Below, in pieces: positions 1-8,265 of a DNA stretch of 8,265 bases (within the stretch, counting starts at the first letter, position 1; every line of letters starts with the position of its first letter). The DNA is taken from assembly GCA_003538495.1 (NCBI GenBank), contig DPSD01000114.1, positions 498 to 8,762 of the forward strand, given 5' to 3'. A program made the position numbers and the translations under genes. The notes under the pieces are model-generated. The model had not been told where the DNA came from, ran no database searches, and worked only from the letters and a program-made list of their open reading frames with translations. The stretch is from Accumulibacter sp. GTDB lineage: Bacteria; Pseudomonadota; Gammaproteobacteria; Burkholderiales; Rhodocyclaceae.

Positions 1-88
1 CTGCTCGCCGTTCCGGGTGCCGATCGCCCGTCTGGCAGCTGCGCAAGCGGCCCTCGATAGCTGAGCGCAAGACAGGCACGGCAGCTGA

Positions 89-1514
<1,426 letters not shown>

Positions 1515-1542
1515 TTTTGGTTCAATTTAACCCTTCTGTCTT

Positions 1543-1548
1543 AGGAGA
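1543..1548 (+). promoter_or_regulatory. Ribosome binding site that fixes the yajC GTG start
   Basis: AGGAGA lies 5-6 bases before the GTG at 1554 and is the strongest Shine-Dalgarno in the tgt-sec block. An ATG at 1552 overlaps that GTG in another frame but is followed at once by TGC TGA, so the GTG must be the productive start. Confidence 0.8.
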
Positions 1549-1553
1549 CCGAT

Positions 1554-1880
1554 GTGCTGATCAGCACCGCCCACGCTCAAACGGCTGCCGCCGCCGACCC
1601 GACCGGTGGTTTCATGCAGCTACTGCCGATCATTCTGATGTTCGTCGTCCTCTATTTCCTGATGATTCGGCCGCAGATGAAGCGCGCCAAGGAGCACAAG
1701 GCGCTGATCGAGGCCCTGGCCAAGGGCGATGAAGTCGTCACTGGCGGCGGCATCGCCGGCCGCATTTCGCGTGTAAGCGACAACTTCATCGCGCTCGAGA
1801 TCGCTGACGCCGTCGAAATCCAGGTTCAAAAGCAGGCTGTCACGCTACTGCTGCCAAAAGGCACCCTGAAGGCCCTCTAA
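1554..1880 (+). CDS. yajC: Sec translocon accessory subunit YajC
   Basis: YajC is a small inner-membrane protein that joins SecD and SecF in the accessory complex of SecYEG. It is not essential, and its precise job is unsettled. The 108-residue product has the family layout: a short Ala-rich periplasmic N terminus (residues 1-18), one transmembrane helix at about 21-38 (LLPIILMFVVLYFLMIRP), the diagnostic RPQMKRAKEH basic stretch right after it, and a cytoplasmic domain with the GDEVVTGGGIAGRI block near residues 58-71. Translation begins at GTG 1554, supported by AGGAGA upstream. Length is normal for the family. It is first in a yajC-secD-secF transcript with its own promoter, and 57 bases containing a stable hairpin separate it from secD. 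Confidence 0.95.
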   Translation: MLISTAHAQTAAAADPTGGFMQLLPIILMFVVLYFLMIRPQMKRAKEHKALIEALAKGDEVVTGGGIAGRISRVSDNFIALEIADAVEIQVQKQAVTLLLPKGTLKAL

Positions 1881-1889
1881 CCACCTGCC

Positions 1890-1914
1890 GGACGCCTGCC
1901 TTCGGGTGGCGTCC
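1890..1914 (+). other. Intercistronic hairpin with UUCG tetraloop between yajC and secD
   Basis: Bases 1890-1896 (GGACGCC) pair perfectly with 1908-1914 (GGCGTCC). After one bulged T (1897) and a G-T wobble (1898 with 1907), two C-G pairs close a TTCG loop (1901-1904), giving the very stable C(UUCG)G cap. No T-run follows, so it is not an intrinsic terminator. It ends 23 bases before the secD start. Likely roles are mRNA stability or processing or shaping secD initiation; this is inference. Confidence 0.6.
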
Positions 1915-1937
1915 GCGTCCTATGGCCGCAAGCATCC

Positions 1938-3818
1938 ATGAATCGCTATCCGCTCTGGAAGTACGTCCTCGTCGCCGTTGCAGTGCTGTTCGGCCTGGTG
2001 TACACCCTGCCAAACTTCTTCGGCGAATCGCCTGCGGTGCAGGTTTCCAGCGCCAAGGCGACGCTGAAGATCGATGCCCAGACCCGCGACCGCGTCGCCA
2101 GCACCCTGCAAGCGGCCGGCATTGAAAATAGCGGCATCTTTCTCGACAGCAACGGGGTCAAGGTTCGCCTGCTGAGCACCGATAGCCAGTTGCACGCCAA
2201 GGAGGTCATCGAGAAGCAGTTCAACCCGGACGCCAGCGACCCGCAGTACGTAATCGCGCTGAATCTGCTGTCAAGCTCGCCACAATGGCTGACCAGCCTG
2301 CATGCCCTGCCGATGTATCTCGGACTCGACCTGCGCGGCGGCGTGCACTTCCTGCTGCAGGTGGACATGCCCGGGGCGCTGACCAAGCGCCTGGACTCGA
2401 TCGGTGCCGACCTGCGCAGCCTGCTCCGCGACAAGAACGTCCGCCACTCCGGCATTACCCGCGAGGGCGAGCGGGTCCTGATTCGCTTCCGCGATACCGA
2501 GGCGCGCAACAAGGGACGCCTGGCGATCGAGGACAACCTGCCCGATCTGCTGCTGGCCGACCAGGGCGAAGGCGACGACCTCAAGCTGGTCGCGACGCTG
2601 AAGCCGGCTGCGATCAAGCGAATCCAGGAATTCGCCATCAAGCAGAACATCACGACGCTCAACAACCGGATCAACGAACTCGGTGTCGCCGAGCCGGTAA
2701 TCGCCCAGCAGGGTGCCGATCGCATCGTCGTGCAGCTGCCCGGCGTGCAGGACACGGCGAAGGCCAAGGACATCCTCGGTCGCACCGCGACGCTCGAAAT
2801 CCGGATGGTAGACGAGACTCCGGGCGCGGTTGAAGCCGCGCTCGCCGGCCAGATACCCTTCGGCAGCGAGCTCTACGTCGAACGCGGCGGCCGGCCGCTG
2901 CTGGTCAAGAAACAGGTCGTCCTGACCGGCGACCGGCTGACCGACGCGCAGCCGGGTTTCGACAACCAGACCAACGAGGCCGCCGTGCACCTGACGCTCG
3001 ACTCGCCCGGCGCGCGCATCTTCAAGGACATCACGCGCGACAACGTCGGCAAGCGGATGGCCATCGTGCTGATCGAGAAAGGCAAGGGCGAAGTGGTCAC
3101 GGCCCCCGTCATTCGCGCCGAGATCGGCGGCGGTCGCGTCCAGATCAGCGGCCGGATGAGCACTACCGAAGCCAACGACACGGCGCTGCTGCTGCGCGCC
3201 GGTTCGCTGGCAGCGCCGATGGAGATCATCGAGGAGCGAACGATCGGCCCGAGCCTCGGCGCCGAGAACATCACCAAGGGTTTCCACTCGACGATGTGGG
3301 GTTTTACCGCCATCGCCGCCTTCATGATCGCCTACTACATGCTCTTCGGCCTGGTGTCGGTGATCGCCCTGGCGTGCAACCTGCTGTTTCTGGTGGCGCT
3401 GCTGTCCTTGTTGCAGGCCACCCTGACCTTGCCGGGAATCGCCGCCATCGCCCTGACGCTGGGCATGGCGATCGACGCCAACGTGCTGATCAACGAGCGC
3501 ATCCGCGAGGAACTGCGCAATGGATCGACACCGCAGGCGGCCATCCACACCGGTTACGAACGAGCCTTCGGGACCATTCTCGATTCCAACATCACGACCC
3601 TGATTGCCGGCATCGCCCTGCTGATCTTCGGCTCCGGCCCGGTGCGCGGCTTTGCCGTGGTGCACTGTCTCGGAATCATGACGTCACTGTTCTCGGCGGT
3701 GGTCGTCTCGCGCGCGCTGATCAATCTGATCTACGGCCGTCGCCGCAAGGTCGAATCGCTGGCCATCGGCCAGATCTGGAAGCCGGCGGCTGACACCGGT
3801 ACGGCCGCGGTCAAATAG
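1938..3818 (+). CDS. secD: Protein translocase subunit SecD
   Basis: SecD works with SecF as a proton-driven motor that pulls preproteins out of SecYEG on the periplasmic side. The 626-residue product is close to the usual 615. It shows an N-terminal membrane helix (about 8-24), a large periplasmic P1 region (about 25-450) that starts its conserved part with YLGLDLRGG at 127-135 and carries the TTLNNRINELGVAEP block at 239-253, then five C-terminal helices (about 452-470, 474-494, 499-516, 553-569, 572-596). The GMAIDANVLINERIREE motif in the fourth helix contains D513, equivalent to the proton-pathway Asp D519 of E. coli. The ATG at 1938 gives the expected MNRYPLWKY start. No good Shine-Dalgarno precedes it, so it may rely on coupling to yajC or on the upstream hairpin context. 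SecF follows after 12 nt. Confidence 0.97.
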   Translation: MNRYPLWKYVLVAVAVLFGLVYTLPNFFGESPAVQVSSAKATLKIDAQTRDRVASTLQAAGIENSGIFLDSNGVKVRLLSTDSQLHAKEVIEKQFNPDASDPQYVIALNLLSSSPQWLTSLHALPMYLGLDLRGGVHFLLQVDMPGALTKRLDSIGADLRSLLRDKNVRHSGITREGERVLIRFRDTEARNKGRLAIEDNLPDLLLADQGEGDDLKLVATLKPAAIKRIQEFAIKQNITTLNNRINELGVAEPVIAQQGADRIVVQLPGVQDTAKAKDILGRTATLEIRMVDETPGAVEAALAGQIPFGSELYVERGGRPLLVKKQVVLTGDRLTDAQPGFDNQTNEAAVHLTLDSPGARIFKDITRDNVGKRMAIVLIEKGKGEVVTAPVIRAEIGGGRVQISGRMSTTEANDTALLLRAGSLAAPMEIIEERTIGPSLGAENITKGFHSTMWGFTAIAAFMIAYYMLFGLVSVIALACNLLFLVALLSLLQATLTLPGIAAIALTLGMAIDANVLINERIREELRNGSTPQAAIHTGYERAFGTILDSNITTLIAGIALLIFGSGPVRGFAVVHCLGIMTSLFSAVVVSRALINLIYGRRRKVESLAIGQIWKPAADTGTAAVK

Positions 3819-3823
3819 GAAAG
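3817..3823 (+). promoter_or_regulatory. secF ribosome binding site overlapping the secD stop
   Basis: AGGAAAG lies 7 bases before the secF ATG and uses the last two bases of the secD TAG stop (3816-3818). Ribosomes finishing secD would sit on this site, which favours coupled and stoichiometric synthesis of SecD and SecF. Confidence 0.7.
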
Positions 3824-3830
3824 CGCCACG

Positions 3831-4775
3831 ATGGAATTCTTCCGCATCAGAAAAGATATCCCGTTCATGCGTTATGCCCTGGTGTTCAACGTGATATCGC
3901 TGCTCACCTTCCTGCTGGCGGTGCTGTTCCTGTTCAGCCGCGGGCTGCATCTGTCGGTCGAGTTCACCGGCGGGACGCTGATCGAACTCCACTACGCGCA
4001 AGCGGCGGACATGGAGAAGGTCAGGACCGGACTTGACAAGGCGGGCTTCACCGACGTCTCGGTCCAGCGTTTCGGCTCCAGCCGCGACGTGCTGGTCCGC
4101 CTGCCGCTCAAGGCCGAGCAGAACACCGCCCAGATCGGCGAATCGGTGATCCAGGCACTAGACGCCGAAGCTCCGGGGGCCACCCTGCGCCGGGTAGAGT
4201 TCGTTGGCCCGCAGGTTGGCAAGGAACTGGCCGAAAACGGCGCCATGGCGCTATTGGTGGTGATCATCGGCATCGTCCTCTATCTGGCATTTCGTTTCGA
4301 GTGGCGCTTTTCGGTGTCGGCGATCATCGCCAATCTGCATGACGTGATCATCATTCTCGGCTTCTTCGCATTCTTCCAGTGGGAATTCTCGCTGTCGGTG
4401 CTGGCGGCGGTGCTCGCCGTCCTCGGCTACTCGGTCAACGAATCGGTCGTCGTTTTCGACCGCGTGCGCGAGACCTTCAAGAAGACCCGCGGCCTGGGCA
4501 CCTCGGAGGTGCTCGATCACGCGATCACCAGCACCATCTCGCGCACCATCATCACGCACGGATCGACGCAGATGATGGTGCTCTCGATGCTGGTCTTCGG
4601 CGGCGAGACGCTGTACTACTTCGCGCTGGCGCTGACCATCGGCATCTGCTTTGGAATCTACTCGTCGGTGCTGGTGGCGAGTCCGCTGGTGATGTGGCTA
4701 GGCGTCTCGCGCGAACAGTTCGTCAGGCCGAAGAAGCAGATCCCGGGCGCCAATGAGGATGGCGCCGTGGTCTAG
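3831..4775 (+). CDS. secF: Protein translocase subunit SecF
   Basis: SecF is the second half of the SecDF proton-driven motor in the inner membrane. The 314-residue product has the normal length and plan: a first helix at about 15-36, a small periplasmic P4 domain opening with the VEFTGGTLIEL motif (43-53), and five further helices from about 137 to 291. The FVGPQVGKEL block (124-133) leads into the second helix, and ANLHDVIIILGFFAFF (167-182) and GYSVNESVVVFDRVRE (199-214) are the conserved C-terminal blocks. In the last motif E204 stands where E. coli SecF has Asp (D213, the NDS of GYSLNDS), so the acidic charge is kept but the side chain is longer. It is the final gene of the yajC-secD-secF unit. 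No strong terminator follows. Confidence 0.97.
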   Translation: MEFFRIRKDIPFMRYALVFNVISLLTFLLAVLFLFSRGLHLSVEFTGGTLIELHYAQAADMEKVRTGLDKAGFTDVSVQRFGSSRDVLVRLPLKAEQNTAQIGESVIQALDAEAPGATLRRVEFVGPQVGKELAENGAMALLVVIIGIVLYLAFRFEWRFSVSAIIANLHDVIIILGFFAFFQWEFSLSVLAAVLAVLGYSVNESVVVFDRVRETFKKTRGLGTSEVLDHAITSTISRTIITHGSTQMMVLSMLVFGGETLYYFALALTIGICFGIYSSVLVASPLVMWLGVSREQFVRPKKQIPGANEDGAVV

Positions 4776-4834
4776 TCGAGCCTTGCCTCCAGAGGGGCTC
4801 ATCCAGGAACCCGCGGCGCCATGGGTACCCGCGG
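4776..4834. other. Convergent spacer between secF and the DUF2322 gene
   Basis: These 59 bases separate two converging genes. A small hairpin (4778-4782 with 4796-4800, plus a 3-bp inner stem) follows the secF stop but has no T-run. The octamer ACCCGCGG occurs twice (4809-4816 and 4827-4834), with the palindrome GGGTACCC (4823-4830) between. I see no convincing intrinsic terminator for either strand, so Rho-dependent ending or read-through into the opposing gene is plausible. Confidence 0.45.
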
Positions 4835-5155
4835 TCAAACGTTAAAGACGTGCTTGGTGCGTAGCGTCTTGCGGTCTTCGACAAGCAGCAGCAAGCGATC
4901 GATATTGGCATGTTTGCCGGGATTCGCGCGCGCATCGTCGGTGTGCTCGGCGAACATCTCCAGGCCTTTTCTGGCCGCTTCGGGAGTAATCGCCCCGTAG
5001 GTCTGTGCCAGGTGGTTGTAGACCGCCAGTGAGCCCTGGCCACCTGCCCGGTTCTCGATCGTCGCCAGCACCTCGCCGGCGGCATCGAGCAGCTTGATTG
5101 CCGCGATGTGCGATACGCCCGGCAGTTTTTTCAAATTCTCGGCAAACTGTGCCAT
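4835..5155 (-). CDS. DUF2322 family protein of unknown function
   Basis: The 106-residue product looks like a small soluble protein, with no signal peptide or membrane helix. It resembles the DUF2322 family as I remember it: an N-terminal FAENLKKLPGV helix, a LLDAAGEVLATI strand pair (22-33), the GSLAVYNHLA motif (41-50), the TPEAARKGLEMFAEH helix (57-71), and the ANPGKHANID motif (77-86) before a final strand region. The molecular function is unknown and I will not guess a reaction. The start is the ATG at 5155, preceded by GAAAGGG with 5-nt spacing inside the last codons of the zinc-ribbon gene. That upstream stop is only 1 nt away (TGACATG), so the two are probably co-translated as the third cistron after purB. 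The family assignment is from memory of the motif pattern, not from a search. Confidence 0.8.
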   Translation of the reverse strand: MAQFAENLKKLPGVSHIAAIKLLDAAGEVLATIENRAGGQGSLAVYNHLAQTYGAITPEAARKGLEMFAEHTDDARANPGKHANIDRLLLLVEDRKTLRTKHVFNV

Positions 5156-5156
5156 G

Positions 5157-5500
5157 TCAGCCCTTTCGACTCCGGATCACGCCGAGAACGACCCCGCTGG
5201 TGATACCTGCCGCGATGATCGCCAGCACCGAGCTCCAAGCAGTTTGTTCCGGGCCGACGGCCGAAGACCAGGCGGCCGTGAGCAGACCGCCGGCCAGCAA
5301 ACCGAACAGGCCGCCGAGAAATGCGCCGCGGCCGGTGGCGCCGCGCCGCCCGTCTTCGCCGCAGCAGTACGGGCAATAGAGAGAGCCGCCGGGTAGCTCT
5401 CGCTCGCAGCCTCCGCAAACGATCACCTCGGGCGCGCCGCCCGCTGTCGTCTGCGCCGGCGCCTGCGAAACATTTCCTGAGATACTTCCTTCGTCGCGCA

Positions 5501-5501
<1 letters not shown>
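5157..5501 (-). CDS. Zinc-ribbon protein with two glycine-zipper membrane segments
   Basis: I do not recognise a named family. Numbered from the ATG at 5504, the product has a polar N terminus (1-27), a four-cysteine zinc ribbon (C30-x2-C33-x10-C44-x2-C47, with an extra C48), a Gly/Arg linker (49-60), then two hydrophobic segments at about 61-81 and 92-110 ending in RSRKG. Both segments carry a glycine zipper: G60/G64/G68/G72 in the first and G100/G104/G108 in the second. This predicts a membrane hairpin that packs tightly or oligomerises, with the ribbon and both ends on the same side, probably the cytoplasm. GGAGG at 5507-5511 is 5 nt from the ATG at 5501 but only 2 nt from the one at 5504, so I choose 5501 (114 residues). 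That start overlaps the purB stop by one base (TGATG), and the DUF2322 gene begins 1 nt after this stop. A longer start inside purB is open in frame but has no support. Confidence 0.75.
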
Positions 5502-6883
<1,382 letters not shown>

Positions 6884-6916
6884 CTAACAGGGCGCCTTGG
6901 GGCGCGTGCACCCCGA

Positions 6917-6922
6917 ATTATC
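6917..6922 (-). promoter_or_regulatory. Possible -10 element of the purB promoter
   Basis: On the minus strand GATAAT (5 of 6 to TATAAT) lies 48 bases before the purB start, predicting transcription from about 6910 and a 42-nt leader. No acceptable -35 sits 16-18 bp upstream; TTGATG is present but with only a 12-bp spacer. A small GCGCC/GGCGC hairpin lies in the leader. I see no clear PurR-type operator. Confidence 0.35.
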
Positions 6923-7000
6923 CACGAGAACGGGCATCAAGCGGGCGCACGCATACCATTCGCGCATTCCACCCGTCCTCCTGTCCCACGTGGCGCGCTC

Positions 7001-7006
7001 TACAAT
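7001..7006 (+). promoter_or_regulatory. -10 element placing the transcription start at the DedA start codon
   Basis: TACAAT (5 of 6 to consensus) ends six bases before the ATG at 7013. With normal sigma-70 spacing, position +1 falls on the A of the start codon, so the mRNA would be leaderless. The absence of any Shine-Dalgarno sequence before 7013 fits this. The -35 region is weak. Confidence 0.55.
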
Positions 7007-7012
7007 CCGTAC

Positions 7013-7570
7013 ATGAATATTGCCGCCCTCATCGCACAGTATGGCTATGCCGCCGTATTCCTCGGTGCCCTGTTCGAAGGCGAATCCGTGCTGCTGCTGG
7101 CCGGTTATGCGGCACATCGCGGCTATCTCGATTTTCCCGTGTTGACTGTCGTGGCGGGGGTGGGCGCGATGACGGGTGATCAATTCTTTTTCTGGCTCGG
7201 ACGCCGTCACGGGCAAGCGCTGCTGGCACGTCGTCCAGTCTGGCGCAGCAAGGTCGAATATGCGCTCGAGCTCATCCAGCGACACCCGGTCGGCATCATT
7301 CTGGTGATGCGGTTCATGTGGGGTTTGCGTATCGCCCTACCCGTCGCAGTCGGACTCAGCGACGTGGCACGCTGGCGCTTTTTCTGGCTCAACCTTGCGT
7401 CCGCCGCGCTGTGGGCGCCTCTGGTAGGCGGTGCCGGCTACGTATTCGGTGCCCTGCTGAGCAGCCACCTGGCCGTGCTGCATCAGGTCGAACACTGGGT
7501 TATGCTCGGCCTGGTGGTCGTCCTGCTGGCCTTACGCGGCTTTCTGCATTCACGTCATACCCGATCATGA
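7013..7570 (+). CDS. DedA family (VTT domain) membrane protein, YohD-like
   Basis: DedA proteins are polytopic inner-membrane proteins tied to membrane homeostasis; some members recycle polyprenyl-phosphate or other lipid carriers across the bilayer. This 185-residue product resembles the short E. coli member YohD (about 190 residues) closely in recalled sequence: the QYGYAAVFLGALFEGES start, GAMTGDQFFFWLGRRHG (51-67), and RFMWGLRIALPVAVGLS (100-116) followed by the WLNLASAALWA segment. R100 and R106 match the paired arginines essential in other DedA proteins. Hydrophobic segments lie at about 12-32, 43-62, 94-115, 123-147 and 164-176. The ATG at 7013 begins the homology; the same frame stays open back into antisense purB, but that extension is unrelated. 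It overlaps the next gene by 4 nt (ATGA), which implies coupled translation. The substrate cannot be read from the sequence. Confidence 0.9.
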   Translation: MNIAALIAQYGYAAVFLGALFEGESVLLLAGYAAHRGYLDFPVLTVVAGVGAMTGDQFFFWLGRRHGQALLARRPVWRSKVEYALELIQRHPVGIILVMRFMWGLRIALPVAVGLSDVARWRFFWLNLASAALWAPLVGGAGYVFGALLSSHLAVLHQVEHWVMLGLVVVLLALRGFLHSRHTRS

Positions 7571-8247
7571 AATTTCTGCTGCCCTATCCGCACCGTGAGC
7601 TTCACCCCATAGCCCGCCTGCGCGCATGGCACCGGCTGTCGCTTGCGTTGACGCTCGGCGTTCTGGGTGCGGCATCAACGTATGCCGACGTATGGGAAAC
7701 GCGGCTGCTGGCCGGTTGGCTGGCCAGCAGCCTGATGTACCTGGTGCTGGTATGGTGGGGCGTGGGACGGCTCGATACCGCCCAAACCCGGCTGCGCGCT
7801 TCCAGCGAGGACCCCGGCGCCACCGCACTGTATGGCGTGCTCATCGCGGCATCGTGGGTCAGCCTGATCGGCGTGTTCCTGGTTACCGATGCGGCCAAGA
7901 CGTCGACGGGAATGGTCCGGGGATGGCATATCGTCCTCGCGCTCGGCACGCTGGCTTCGACCTGGCTCTTGATCCAGACCCTGTTCGCGCTGCGTTATGC
8001 GCGCCACTACTACCGGTCGCATGCGGGCAAGGACACAGGCGGGCTGGCGTTTCCCGGCGCGGCGCCCGGCTACGCCGATTTTGGATACTTCGCAGCGGTC
8101 ATCGGCATGACCTCGCAGGTGGCCGACGTCGCGATCACCACGACGGCAATGCGCCGGCTGGTGCTGGTGCACGGCCTGGTGTCGTTCAGCTTCAATCTGC
8201 TGGTGCTGGCGCTGACGATCAATCTCGTCGCCAGCGCGCTGGGGTAG
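7567..8247 (+). CDS. DUF1345 family integral membrane protein
   Basis: The 226-residue product looks like an intact member of the DUF1345 family, whose function is unknown. Hydrophobic segments lie at about 23-41, 46-66, 88-107, 119-141, 172-187 and 197-222. The C-terminal signature is clear: YADFGYFAAVIGMTSQVADV (169-188), then a basic turn at R196-R197 and a final helix ending in LALTINLVASALG. The short loop with HYYRSHAG before this signature is also typical. The ATG at 7567 overlaps the DedA stop by four bases (ATGA), so this is the second gene of a two-gene unit. The frame is open further upstream inside the DedA gene, but the overlap start gives the natural family length. The assignment is from remembered family motifs; function and transport substrate are unknown. 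Confidence 0.85.
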   Translation: MKFLLPYPHRELHPIARLRAWHRLSLALTLGVLGAASTYADVWETRLLAGWLASSLMYLVLVWWGVGRLDTAQTRLRASSEDPGATALYGVLIAASWVSLIGVFLVTDAAKTSTGMVRGWHIVLALGTLASTWLLIQTLFALRYARHYYRSHAGKDTGGLAFPGAAPGYADFGYFAAVIGMTSQVADVAITTTAMRRLVLVHGLVSFSFNLLVLALTINLVASALG

Positions 8248-8265
8248 GCGCGGTCAGACGGCGCG

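Noticed and set aside
1922..2125. Small frame starting at ATG 1922 before secD
   Set aside because: It overlaps secD out of frame, has no ribosome site and gives Arg-rich, non-homologous sequence.
1946..2785. 279-codon open frame antisense to the first part of secD
   Set aside because: Ser/Arg-rich shadow frame; secD in the sense strand has complete family motifs.
2271..3665. 464-codon open frame antisense to secD
   Set aside because: It mirrors the G/C third-position bias of secD, has low-complexity Gln/Asp/Arg-rich content, no known motif and no ribosome site.
7318..7566. Upstream extension of the DUF1345 gene inside the DedA gene
   Set aside because: The Arg-rich extension reads the DedA gene out of frame. 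The ATG at 7567 with ATGA overlap gives a normal family length.

Overview
The window is a GC-rich chromosomal segment with tightly packed housekeeping genes and no sign of mobile DNA, phage, CRISPR, tRNA or rRNA. The gene order tgt-yajC-secD-secF, the E. coli-sized Tgt and PurB, and the heavy G/C bias at third codon positions fit a betaproteobacterium. A Rhodocyclales/Accumulibacter-like organism is my best guess, but that placement is inference from general impression, not a database match.

Layout. Positions 1-385 hold no gene I can identify. They contain an excellent intrinsic terminator (212-239), which probably closes a transcript from the left, and an 18-bp perfect palindrome (340-357) just upstream of tgt. 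The plus-strand block 386-4775 encodes tRNA-guanine transglycosylase (tgt, queuosine synthesis), then YajC, SecD and SecF, the accessory membrane complex of the Sec translocon. A consensus extended -10 promoter lies across the tgt stop codon and should give yajC-secD-secF their own transcript. A hairpin with a UUCG loop sits between yajC and secD.

The minus-strand block 6868-4835 is a compact three-gene unit: purB (adenylosuccinate lyase), a small zinc-ribbon protein with two glycine-zipper membrane segments, and a DUF2322-type protein. The junctions are 1 nt of overlap and 1 nt of spacing, so the three are probably translated in a coupled way. It converges on secF.

The plus-strand block 7013-8247 diverges from purB. 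It encodes a short YohD-like DedA-family membrane protein followed, with a 4-nt ATGA overlap, by a DUF1345-type membrane protein. A TACAAT box placed six bases before the DedA start codon predicts a leaderless mRNA.

Most of the window is well-understood core biology. The least described parts are the purB-linked zinc-ribbon/DUF2322 pair and the DedA/DUF1345 pair. They are candidates for uncharacterised functional partners; I do not claim a proven new system.
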